Of a DNA stretch of 25,428 nt, positions 16,278 to 23,133 are shown piece after piece. The notes beneath the pieces are model-generated. The model was not told the DNA's origin and did no database searches. It worked only from the letters and a program-made list of their open reading frames with translations. Made by a program: the position numbers and the translations under genes. Where the stretch lies: positions 1 through 25,428 of IMG/VR virus record IMGVR_UViG_3300025132_003822. One strand, written 5' to 3'. This stretch comes from a virus. The first letter of the stretch is position 1. Every line of letters starts with the position of its first letter.

Positions 16278-18032
16278 ATGGCAGAAACATTAATCTCCCC
16301 AGGTGTATTAACCAGAGAAAATGATATTTCTTTTATCGCCCCCGCAGCTGTTCAAGCTGGTGCTGCTATTTTAGGGCCAACAGTCAAAGGTCCTGTAGAA
16401 GATCCTACCTTAGTAACCTCGTACGGTCAATATCAGCGTCTTTTCGGGACAACATTCGAATCTGGTTCAACAAAACAAGAATACCTTACTTCTCTTGCTG
16501 TAAAATCATATTTTACTCAAGGAGGAAACTCAGTAATAGTAACTAGAGTAGTATCTGGTTCATTTTCTGGTGCAGCAAGTTCAACGATTTCAACTATCAC
16601 AGGTTCATTAACTAATCCTTTTACTCTTGAAACTTTAGGTAAAGGCGCTATCTTTAATAACGCTACAGCTTCAGGAGACCAAGGTTTACATAATACCGAT
16701 GGTTCATTAAAATCAGGTTCAGCGGATAATTTAAGGTATGAAATATCAAATGTACAAAACGCTACAGGTACATTTTCTCTATTAATACGTAGAGGTGACG
16801 ATAATACCAAGAATAAAATTGTAATAGAAACTTTTAACGATCTATCTTTAGACCCTAACTCAAGTAACTATATAGAAAGAGTTGTAGGTAATCAGACAAG
16901 AACAAAAACTACCGACGGGGACGGTAATGTATACGTTCAGACTTCTGGAGAGTTCGTAAACCAATCTAACTTTGTTAGAATTTCTGCAGTTAATTTACCT
17001 ACACTTAATTATGTAGGTACTGATGGCTTAACTGTAGGTAGTGATGCTAATAATATTTCATTTTCAGGCTCATTACCGATAGCTCAATCTGGTTCATTTA
17101 GTGGAGCTACAGGAGCAAACGGAAAAGCAGGAGATAAATATAATGATGAAATTACAAATACTAATACTCAAGGGCTAGTAGGTGCTAATTACGCAGATAG
17201 TATTTCATTATTAGGCAACAAAGATGAGTATGAATTTAATATTATTTCAGCACCTGGATTAATATACGATTTCGGTACTCATAAAACTCAATTAGATTCA
17301 ATTATATCACTAGCTGAAACTAGAGGGGACTGTATTGCAGTTCTAGACCTAGAACAATATGGGGCTACCGTAAGTAATACAACTACTGTAGCTGCAACAG
17401 TTAATACATCGTATGCTGCTGCATATTGGCCATGGCTTCAAACTCAATCAGCTACAGGCAAAAACGTTTGGATACCAGCATCTACAGTTATCCCAGGAGT
17501 ATATGCATTTACCGATAGTGCTGCTGCACCTTGGTTCGCACCTGCAGGTTTAACTAGAGGAGGTATTGGAGACGTTATTCAAGCCGAAAGAAAATTAACT
17601 AGAACTCAAAGAGATACTCTATATAATGCAAATGTTAACCCAATTGCTACATTCCCAGGAGCAGGTATTTCAGTATTCGGTCAAAAGACCTTACAGAAGA
17701 AAAAATCTGCACTTGATAGAGTAAATGTTAGAAGATTGTTAATTAATCTTAAGAAATTTGTAAACGATGTATCAAGAACTTTAGTATTCGAACAAAATAC
17801 TAACGTAACTCGTAATAATTTCTTATCACAAGTTAATCCATTCTTGGAATCAGTAGTTCAAAGACAAGGTCTTTTTGCTTTCAGAGTGGTAATGGACGAC
17901 ACAAACAATACAGCCGACACTATTGATCGTAATCAATTAATAGGTCAGATCTTTATTCAACCAGCTAAAACAGTTGAATTCATAGTTCTTGACTTTACAA
18001 TTGAACCTACTGGAGCAACGTTTACGGCGTAA
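16278..18032 (+). CDS. Tail sheath protein (T4 gp18-like)
   Basis: This 584-aa protein opens with ISPGVLTRENDISF, then GAAILGPTVKGPVEDPTLV and YGQYQRLFG, the standard N-terminal pattern of contractile tail sheath proteins. The C-terminal part, VNVRRLLINLKKFVNDVSRT, NPFLESVVQRQGLFAFRV and the closing IFIQPAKTVEFIVLDFTIEP, matches the conserved sheath domain that forms the inter-subunit mesh. Residues of about 95-300 are the variable, Ser/Gly/Asn-rich surface insertion. Sheath subunits form rings around the tail tube and contract on infection. It has its own upstream gap with promoter-like elements and is followed by the tail tube gene, as in T4. Confidence 0.95.
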   Translation: MAETLISPGVLTRENDISFIAPAAVQAGAAILGPTVKGPVEDPTLVTSYGQYQRLFGTTFESGSTKQEYLTSLAVKSYFTQGGNSVIVTRVVSGSFSGAASSTISTITGSLTNPFTLETLGKGAIFNNATASGDQGLHNTDGSLKSGSADNLRYEISNVQNATGTFSLLIRRGDDNTKNKIVIETFNDLSLDPNSSNYIERVVGNQTRTKTTDGDGNVYVQTSGEFVNQSNFVRISAVNLPTLNYVGTDGLTVGSDANNISFSGSLPIAQSGSFSGATGANGKAGDKYNDEITNTNTQGLVGANYADSISLLGNKDEYEFNIISAPGLIYDFGTHKTQLDSIISLAETRGDCIAVLDLEQYGATVSNTTTVAATVNTSYAAAYWPWLQTQSATGKNVWIPASTVIPGVYAFTDSAAAPWFAPAGLTRGGIGDVIQAERKLTRTQRDTLYNANVNPIATFPGAGISVFGQKTLQKKKSALDRVNVRRLLINLKKFVNDVSRTLVFEQNTNVTRNNFLSQVNPFLESVVQRQGLFAFRVVMDDTNNTADTIDRNQLIGQIFIQPAKTVEFIVLDFTIEPTGATFTA

Positions 18033-18045
18033 TTTTAAAAGTAGA

Positions 18046-18055
18046 TATTTATAAT
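18046..18055 (+). promoter_or_regulatory. TATTTATAAT element, candidate promoter of tail tube gene
   Basis: This copy, GATATTTATAATAAA in context, lies in the 37-nt gap between the sheath and tube genes, with 24 nt from its first base to the tube ATG. If it acts as a -10-like element, the leader would be only about ten bases, which fits the absence of a Shine-Dalgarno sequence. Confidence 0.5.
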
Positions 18056-18069
18056 AAAGCAAAAATAAC

Positions 18070-18555
18070 ATGGCAGTATTAGACGCAACCGAGATAATGT
18101 TTAGAGCCTTCGAACCGAAGGTACAAAACAGATTTATAATGTTCATCGATGCTATTCCAGCATTTATGATCAAGCAAGTTTCTGCTCCTTCTTTTGAAGA
18201 TGAATCAATTAAACTTGATCATATAAACACTTATAGAAAAATTCGTGGGAAGAGAGAGTGGCAAACAATGGATATGACATTGTATGACCCAGTAACTCCA
18301 TCTGGAGCCCAAAAAGTAATGGACTGGGCGAGACTTTCATACGAATCAGTAACTGGTAGAGCTGGTTACTCTGATTTCTATAAGAAAGACTTAACATTGA
18401 ATGTATTAGGACCTGTAGGAGATATGATATCTGAATGGGTAATAAAAGGAGCATTCATTACAAGTATGGCACAAGGAGACTTTGATTGGGCTAATTCTGA
18501 GGTTGCTGAATTAACAATCACAGTAGATATGGACTATTGCGTACTTAACTACTAA
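18070..18555 (+). CDS. Tail tube protein (T4 gp19-like)
   Basis: This 161-aa protein has the length and motifs of contractile-tail tube proteins: EPKVQNRFIMFIDAIPAFMI at residues of about 16-35, then YRKIRGKREWQTMDMTLYDP, a mid-region GAQKVMDWARL, and a C-terminal ITSMAQGDFDWANSEVAEL beta strand set. The protein stacks as hexameric rings forming the channel for DNA ejection inside the sheath. The gene directly follows the sheath gene, as in T4-related phages, and is closed by a strong terminator. The start ATG has A-rich sequence before it and no Shine-Dalgarno. Confidence 0.93.
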   Translation: MAVLDATEIMFRAFEPKVQNRFIMFIDAIPAFMIKQVSAPSFEDESIKLDHINTYRKIRGKREWQTMDMTLYDPVTPSGAQKVMDWARLSYESVTGRAGYSDFYKKDLTLNVLGPVGDMISEWVIKGAFITSMAQGDFDWANSEVAELTITVDMDYCVLNY

Positions 18556-18576
18556 AATCTGCCACATATATTTAAG

Positions 18577-18601
18577 ACCCGGTTTTATACCGGGTTTTTT
18601 T
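18577..18601 (+). terminator. Rho-independent terminator after tail tube gene
   Basis: A 6-bp GC-rich stem, ACCCGG (18577-18582) pairing with CCGGGT (18590-18595), encloses a 7-nt loop and is followed by a run of T residues (18595-18601). The U-tract lies only on the + strand side, confirming the transcription direction. It would cap the highly expressed sheath-tube transcript. Confidence 0.9.
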
Positions 18602-18637
18602 ATGAATTAAGGTTGTTTAATAAATTTTGAGTTCGTA

Positions 18638-18647
18638 TATTTATTAA
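18638..18647 (+). promoter_or_regulatory. TATTTATTAA element, candidate promoter of gp26-like gene
   Basis: This element lies between the terminator and the gp26-like gene, 36 nt before its ATG. It is less perfect than the copies at 18046, 19669 and 22785. A partial second match (TTTTATAATAAAA) lies closer to the ATG, so the exact element is uncertain. Its place directly after a strong terminator makes a promoter here likely. Confidence 0.45.
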
Positions 18648-18673
18648 AAAGAACTAGTTTTATAATAAAATTT

Positions 18674-19417
18674 ATGAGTACAGAAAACAATTTTCCTACA
18701 GAAGTAGTAGATTTACCTTCTAAAGGCCTTCTTTATACCGAAGATTCACCTCTAAAATCCGGAACTATAGAGATGAAGTATATGACAGCTAAAGAAGAAG
18801 ACATTTTAACTAATCAAAACTTTATCGAAAAAGGTATAGTTATTGATAAATTACTCCAAGCACTTATCGTTGATAAAAAAATTAATTATAATGAATTATT
18901 AATTGGAGATAAAAACGCATTATTAGTAGCTGCAAGAATATTAGGTTATGGAGCTGACTACGAATTTGTTTACCAAGGTGAAAAAGTAAAAATTGACTTA
19001 ACAACTATTGAAAATAAACCTTTTGATGAAAAATTAGTAAAAGACGGTAAAAATGAATTTAAGTTTACTTTACCTACTACTAAAAACGAATTAACTTTTA
19101 AATTTCTTACTCACGGAGATGAGAAAAAAGTAGATCAAGAAATAAAAGGATTAAAAAAAGTAAATAAAGATGCTTCACCAGAACTTTCTACTAGATTAAA
19201 GTATTTAATTACCGGAGTAGATGGTAATGTTGAAACTGCATTTATTAGAAAATTTGTTGATAATCAATTTTTAGCCAGAGATTCTAGAGCTTTTAGAAAA
19301 CATTTAGCTGAAATACAGCCAGATATAGATTTAAAGTTCTATCCAGAAAATGGCCCAGAGGAGGGGGTAGACATCCCGTTGGGAGTAACATTTCTTTGGC
19401 CTGACTTTGGAGTATAA
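18674..19417 (+). CDS. Baseplate/tail assembly protein, T4 gp26-like
   Basis: This 247-aa protein starts with VVDLPSKGLLYTEDSPLKSG, then MKYMTAKEEDILTNQNFIEKG, VIDKLLQALIVD and LIGDKNALLVAARILGYGADY. This series matches the T4 baseplate protein family that includes gp26 (Pfam T4_baseplate). In T4, gp26 belongs to the baseplate hub assembly pathway. The gene lies between the tail tube and tape measure genes and overlaps a small downstream gene by 11 nt. That is the usual place of a tail assembly chaperone pair in other long-tailed phages, so a chaperone role is also possible. Cytosolic, no membrane segment. Confidence 0.8.
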   Translation: MSTENNFPTEVVDLPSKGLLYTEDSPLKSGTIEMKYMTAKEEDILTNQNFIEKGIVIDKLLQALIVDKKINYNELLIGDKNALLVAARILGYGADYEFVYQGEKVKIDLTTIENKPFDEKLVKDGKNEFKFTLPTTKNELTFKFLTHGDEKKVDQEIKGLKKVNKDASPELSTRLKYLITGVDGNVETAFIRKFVDNQFLARDSRAFRKHLAEIQPDIDLKFYPENGPEEGVDIPLGVTFLWPDFGV

Positions 19418-19658
19418 AGTAAATTTATTTTCCCAAATTCACGAAATAGTATTTCACGGTAAAGGAGGGTATGATTACGAAACAGTTTATAACATGCCTG
19501 TTTGGTTACGTACTTTTACCTTTAAAAAACTCAACGAGTATTATGAAAAAGAAGCCGAAGCTGCTCGAAAAGCAAGCGGCAAATCTAAACTAGGAAGTAA
19601 AGTTCCTAAAGGACCTGCTATCAAAGGTGCAGATTATACTGCTAAGGCCCCTAATTAA
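19407..19658 (+). CDS. Small tail assembly protein overlapping gp26-like gene (gp51/chaperone-like position)
   Basis: This 83-aa protein probably starts at a TTG inside the end of the gp26-like gene (11-nt overlap), giving MEYKVNLFSQIHEIVFHGKG. The segment YETVYNMPVWLRTFTFKKLNEYYEKEAEAA resembles the short helical C-terminal part of tail assembly chaperones, where a P-x-W-L-R-x-F motif is common. The tail is Lys/Gly-rich (KSKLGSKVPKGPAIKGAD). It lies in the +1 frame relative to gp26. Either reinitiation or, less likely, frameshifting could couple the two. The stop codon lies within the loop of a hairpin. Confidence 0.6.
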   Translation: MEYKVNLFSQIHEIVFHGKGGYDYETVYNMPVWLRTFTFKKLNEYYEKEAEAARKASGKSKLGSKVPKGPAIKGADYTAKAPN

Positions 19659-19665
19659 GGGCCTT
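19644..19665 (+). terminator. Hairpin overlapping the stop codon, weak terminator candidate
   Basis: AAGGCCC (19644-19650) pairs with GGGCCTT (19659-19665) in a 7-bp stem. The 8-nt loop includes the stop codon of the small tail gene. Only a short, broken T-run follows, so intrinsic termination would be weak; it could instead protect the upstream mRNA end. The promoter-like element at 19669 starts 3 bases after it. Confidence 0.6.
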
Positions 19666-19668
19666 TCC

Positions 19669-19678
19669 TATTTATAAT
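19669..19678 (+). promoter_or_regulatory. TATTTATAAT element, candidate promoter of tape measure gene
   Basis: This is a perfect copy of the recurrent element (CTATTTATAATAAAA in context) in the 33-nt gap before the tape measure gene, 23 nt from its GTG start. It sits directly after a hairpin, forming a compact end-of-one, start-of-next arrangement. Confidence 0.5.
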
Positions 19679-19691
19679 AAAATAAATACCT

Positions 19692-22600
19692 GTGACCCCA
19701 GAAGAATTAAAACGGTTAAAAGAAGCTCAAGCAATTGAAAAAGAGAGACTGCGTATTGAACGTGAACGTCAAGGTCTTACTGCATCTGATGCTTATCTAT
19801 CAGACTCCATTGATCAAGCTAAATCTTTAACTTCATTTTCTAGACAACTTACCGAAGACCTCAAAGAGCAGGTTGGAATGCGAAGAGGCATTGGTGAAGA
19901 AAATCGTAAACTTGTTAGTTTAGCAAGACAGCTTCAAGACTCAGCATCTCAAGTAACTGCAGAAATAGGCGCAGAAGCAGCTGTATCTAAACAGCTAGCT
20001 AAAGATAGAGAGATTCAAAGACAAATACAGATTGAACTTGAAAAAGCTCAAGGGGAACTAGCAGCTGAACAGTTCAAAAAAGCAAAAATGCTTGCAGGTA
20101 TAGATAAACAAAGAGCTGATATACTTGCTGACCTTAATAAAGCACAAAGAGAGTTAAATGTAGGACAAGATAAAGCTAAAAGGCTTGGTGAATCTGAAAA
20201 TGAGGGATCTAAAATAGCTGCTCAATTTCAAGAGAAACAAAACGACAAACAAAAGCAGATAGTTGATAGTCTTGAAGAAAAATTAAAAAAAGTAGAAGGT
20301 ATCTATGATTCTGAGAAACAAAGTGTAGATGCTGCTACCGATAAAGTATCTACTCTAGAAAATCAATTTGGTATAGCTACCGATTTAGTTGGTATTCGTG
20401 AAGCTGAATTAGATACACAGCGAAAAATTACCCAAGCTATGGGTGTTACCGGAGCAGTAGTAACTGGTTTAGGCGGTATAATGCAGAGACTTGGTCTTAG
20501 ATCAGGTATATTTAACCAAACCGTTGAAGATACTGCTGAAGCTATGAGAAAAGTAGCTGCTGAAACTGAACAAGCAGGTGGTGAGGTAAACAGATTAGAG
20601 ACCATGATGGTGGGTATTAAAACTCTTATCAATGGTACTGAAGATGGAGTTGGTGGTTTAAAAAGAGCATTAGGAGATCCTGCTACTATCTCTCTAGCAA
20701 TATTAGATGCATTTTTTAAGATTGATCAAGCAGCTGCTGACTTACAGCAAAAAATAGGAGTTAATACTTCAAATTTTGTTAATCAAAATAATGCATTAGC
20801 TACTAGTGTACAGCAGATGGAACTTATGTCCGATCTTGCTGATAAGACAGGAAGGAATGTAGCTGCTTTATTTACCTCTCAGCAAATAGGAGAAGCTGCT
20901 GAACTTACAAATACATTAGGATTATCTGCCGGTCAAGCCGGTGAACTTGCAATTATAGCTCAAGAAGCTGGAAGATCAGTTGGAGAAACTACTGATAACG
21001 TATTTGAACAAGTAGATGCTTTTAATAAAGTAAATAGAACAGCGATAAGTGGTCAAGCAGTACTTCGAGATATAGGAGATGCTTCCTTTGATATTAAAGC
21101 ATCGTTTTTAGCTTTTCCTGACGGTATAGCAGAAGCAGCTACAGCTGCTAAAAGATTAGGTATGAATCTTGACGATGTAAATAGTATCGCAGATTCATTA
21201 ATGGACTTTGAATCTTCTATTGAAGCAGAATTAGAAGCCCAGCTACTTACCGGCAAACAAATTAATATGGCTAAAGCTAGAGAGTTTGCTCTATCAAATG
21301 ATTTAGCTGGTTTAAGTAATGAAATATTCCAAAACTCAGTAGATGTAGCTGAATATGGTAAAATGAACCGTATACAGCAACAAGCCTTAGCCAAGTCAAT
21401 GGGTATTACTACCGAACAAATGGCTAAAGCTGCTTATTTTAGAGGTCTAGAAAATAATATGTCTGATGAAGCACTTAAAAATGCAACAGGTCTTACTAGA
21501 GAAGAATATGAAAGAATGTCAGCCCAAGATGCTATGGCAACAGCAATGGGTAAATTAGCTCAAGCATTTGCTCCTATTTTAGATATAGTAGGTACTTTAG
21601 CAAATACTATAGCACCTCTAGTAGGAGTTTTAGGTAAAATAGTCGGATTTGTGATTGGTCTACCAGGAGGAATCGGTAAAATTACTGTTGCTGCAATTAT
21701 TGCTGCTAAAGCATTTGGAGGTATAGGAAATGCTATTGGCGCTGCTGGTAAAGGTATAGGTAGTTTAGCTAGAGGAGTTGTAGACATAGGTAAAAATGCC
21801 GTAGGTGCTGGAAAATCTCTTTTAAAGATGGTTACTAGTCCTAAAAAAGGAATAAAAGATTTAAGAGAAGGATTTAAGAAATTCAGTTCTATGCTCAAAG
21901 AAGGTTATAGTGCAACTGGAGCTAAGGATCCTACTAAAAAATTAACCGAAGCTGGTAAAAAAGTTTCTAAAGATACATCTACAGGAGCTAAAGGAACTAG
22001 CAGTTTAACTAATACTATACAAAAAATTGATGCTAAAAAATTACTTGCTGGAGCAGCTGCAATGGTAATCGCTGCAGGAGCAGTATTTATATTTGCTAAA
22101 GCAACTCAAGAATTTATGGAAGTAAGTTGGTCAGCTGTAGGTAAAGCTATAGTAGGATTAGCTGCATTAGTACTTGCAGTAGGTGCAATTGGAGCAATCA
22201 TGATGTCTGGAGTAGGAGCAGTAGCTATTTTAGCTGGAGCAGCTGCAATGGTTGTTATGGCAGGAGCATTATACGTGCTAGGTAAAGCTATGCAACTATT
22301 CAACGATGTAAATTATGAAGGTATAGGACAACTAGGAGTATCGTTTATTTCTCTCGGAGCAGGATTAGCCGCATTAGGATTCTCTATTTTAGCAGCAGTT
22401 CCTGCTATAGCTATTTTAGGAACATTAGCATTATTAGGACCAGGTCTTGCATTGGCAGGAATGGGTATCGAAAGAATGGCTCAAGGAGTAGGAGCATTAG
22501 CCTCAGCTCTTAAAGAATTAGAAACGGAAAAATTAGAAAATCTATCAGACTTTACGGTTAAAGCTGCAGTAGCAGGAATAGCAGCAAGTGGAATAGGAGC

Positions 22601-22775
22601 TTTAGGTGAAATGGTTAGTAACTTAACTGGTGGCGGAGATAGCGAAAATCAAGAACTTTTAAATAAAGTAGATACTTTGATAGCTGCTGTAGAACAAGAC
22701 AGAGTTACTAAAGTATATATGAACGGTAATCAAATGTCTATGCAAATGGTTCAAGAAAATCCTAGACAAGGATAA
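19692..22775 (+). CDS. Tape measure protein
   Basis: This 1027-aa protein, the largest in the window, starts at a GTG. The first 240 residues are charged and form long predicted coiled coils (RLKEAQAIEKERLRIERERQ). Residues 240-600 are helical, with many Ala and Gln. From about 620 on there are several long hydrophobic Gly/Ala/Ile stretches (IAPLVGVLGKIVGFVIGLP and others), including two exact-length 62-aa repeats. This mix is typical of tape measure proteins, which set tail length and leave the tail with the DNA. At roughly 1.5 angstrom per residue the tail would be about 150 nm; that is family-based arithmetic, not measured. It follows the chaperone-like pair, as expected. Confidence 0.9.
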   Translation: MTPEELKRLKEAQAIEKERLRIERERQGLTASDAYLSDSIDQAKSLTSFSRQLTEDLKEQVGMRRGIGEENRKLVSLARQLQDSASQVTAEIGAEAAVSKQLAKDREIQRQIQIELEKAQGELAAEQFKKAKMLAGIDKQRADILADLNKAQRELNVGQDKAKRLGESENEGSKIAAQFQEKQNDKQKQIVDSLEEKLKKVEGIYDSEKQSVDAATDKVSTLENQFGIATDLVGIREAELDTQRKITQAMGVTGAVVTGLGGIMQRLGLRSGIFNQTVEDTAEAMRKVAAETEQAGGEVNRLETMMVGIKTLINGTEDGVGGLKRALGDPATISLAILDAFFKIDQAAADLQQKIGVNTSNFVNQNNALATSVQQMELMSDLADKTGRNVAALFTSQQIGEAAELTNTLGLSAGQAGELAIIAQEAGRSVGETTDNVFEQVDAFNKVNRTAISGQAVLRDIGDASFDIKASFLAFPDGIAEAATAAKRLGMNLDDVNSIADSLMDFESSIEAELEAQLLTGKQINMAKAREFALSNDLAGLSNEIFQNSVDVAEYGKMNRIQQQALAKSMGITTEQMAKAAYFRGLENNMSDEALKNATGLTREEYERMSAQDAMATAMGKLAQAFAPILDIVGTLANTIAPLVGVLGKIVGFVIGLPGGIGKITVAAIIAAKAFGGIGNAIGAAGKGIGSLARGVVDIGKNAVGAGKSLLKMVTSPKKGIKDLREGFKKFSSMLKEGYSATGAKDPTKKLTEAGKKVSKDTSTGAKGTSSLTNTIQKIDAKKLLAGAAAMVIAAGAVFIFAKATQEFMEVSWSAVGKAIVGLAALVLAVGAIGAIMMSGVGAVAILAGAAAMVVMAGALYVLGKAMQLFNDVNYEGIGQLGVSFISLGAGLAALGFSILAAVPAIAILGTLALLGPGLALAGMGIERMAQGVGALASALKELETEKLENLSDFTVKAAVAGIAASGIGALGEMVSNLTGGGDSENQELLNKVDTLIAAVEQDRVTKVYMNGNQMSMQMVQENPRQG
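22047..22418 (+). repeat. Two tandem 186-bp (62-aa) repeats inside the tape measure gene
   Basis: Unit 1 (22047-22232, residues 786-847) and unit 2 (22233-22418, residues 848-909) both begin with an identical 20-nt sequence coding for AGAAAMV. They are in frame and equal in length. The protein units share AGAAAMVxxAGAxxxxxKAxQxF followed by a Gly/Ala/Ile-rich half ending in AxAIL or AVAIL. A weaker third start (GTLALLGPGLALAGMG) follows. Each unit is hydrophobic enough to form membrane-type helices. Confidence 0.8.
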
Positions 22776-22784
22776 AAACAACGA

Positions 22785-22794
22785 TATTTATAAT
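22785..22794 (+). promoter_or_regulatory. TATTTATAAT element, candidate promoter of the baseplate genes
   Basis: This is a perfect copy (CGATATTTATAATAAAT in context) in the 41-nt gap after the tape measure gene, 32 nt before the ATG of the next gene. No hairpin is seen in this gap. It probably serves the downstream run starting with the 103-aa gene. Confidence 0.5.
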
Positions 22795-22816
22795 AAATTA
22801 ATTAATATATACAATT

Positions 22817-23128
22817 ATGGGAATACTAGAAAAATTTGAAGCTGGAGATCCAAAAGCTTCTGGACAAAGTGCTCAGAAAACTCCCGGTGTACCGCCTGCA
22901 ACTAGAGCAGCTGCGCTGAATACTTCTCAAATGCACGCTCAAGGAAATATAGGTGATGAAGCACCTGGCTTTGGTAAAGTTACTAAAGGATTTATAGCTA
23001 CTAATCAAGAAGAAGCTACTAATCTTAACTTTAAGCAATCAGGACCTTATTCAGAACTAGATCTAGACGGCAAAAAGCCTGAAGGAGGAACTTACAGAGA
23101 AAACGCACCCGAAGGAGCATCTTTCTAA
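22817..23128 (+). CDS. Hypothetical protein (103 aa), tail module
   Basis: The protein is polar and low in predicted structure, rich in Gly, Ala, Pro, Gln and Asn, with no cysteine or membrane segment. The opening MGILEKFEAGD resembles the opening of the next protein (MGIIREFNKGS), which may mark a shared docking or assembly segment. It lies between the tape measure and a baseplate protein, 5 nt before the latter, so it is probably a small baseplate or tube component. I do not recognise a family. Confidence 0.7.
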   Translation: MGILEKFEAGDPKASGQSAQKTPGVPPATRAAALNTSQMHAQGNIGDEAPGFGKVTKGFIATNQEEATNLNFKQSGPYSELDLDGKKPEGGTYRENAPEGASF

Positions 23129-23133
23129 AATAA

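Noticed and set aside
19395-19420. Programmed +1 frameshift joining the gp26-like and small tail genes
   Set aside because: The frames permit a +1 shift, but I see no convincing slippery site; a TTG reinitiation in the overlap explains the arrangement equally well.
20363-22303. Minus-strand open frames within the tape measure gene (also 7978-8340, 16517-16810, 23835-24080)
   Set aside because: Their translations are low-complexity, reflect the codon pattern of the + strand gene, and lack recognisable motifs or independent start context.
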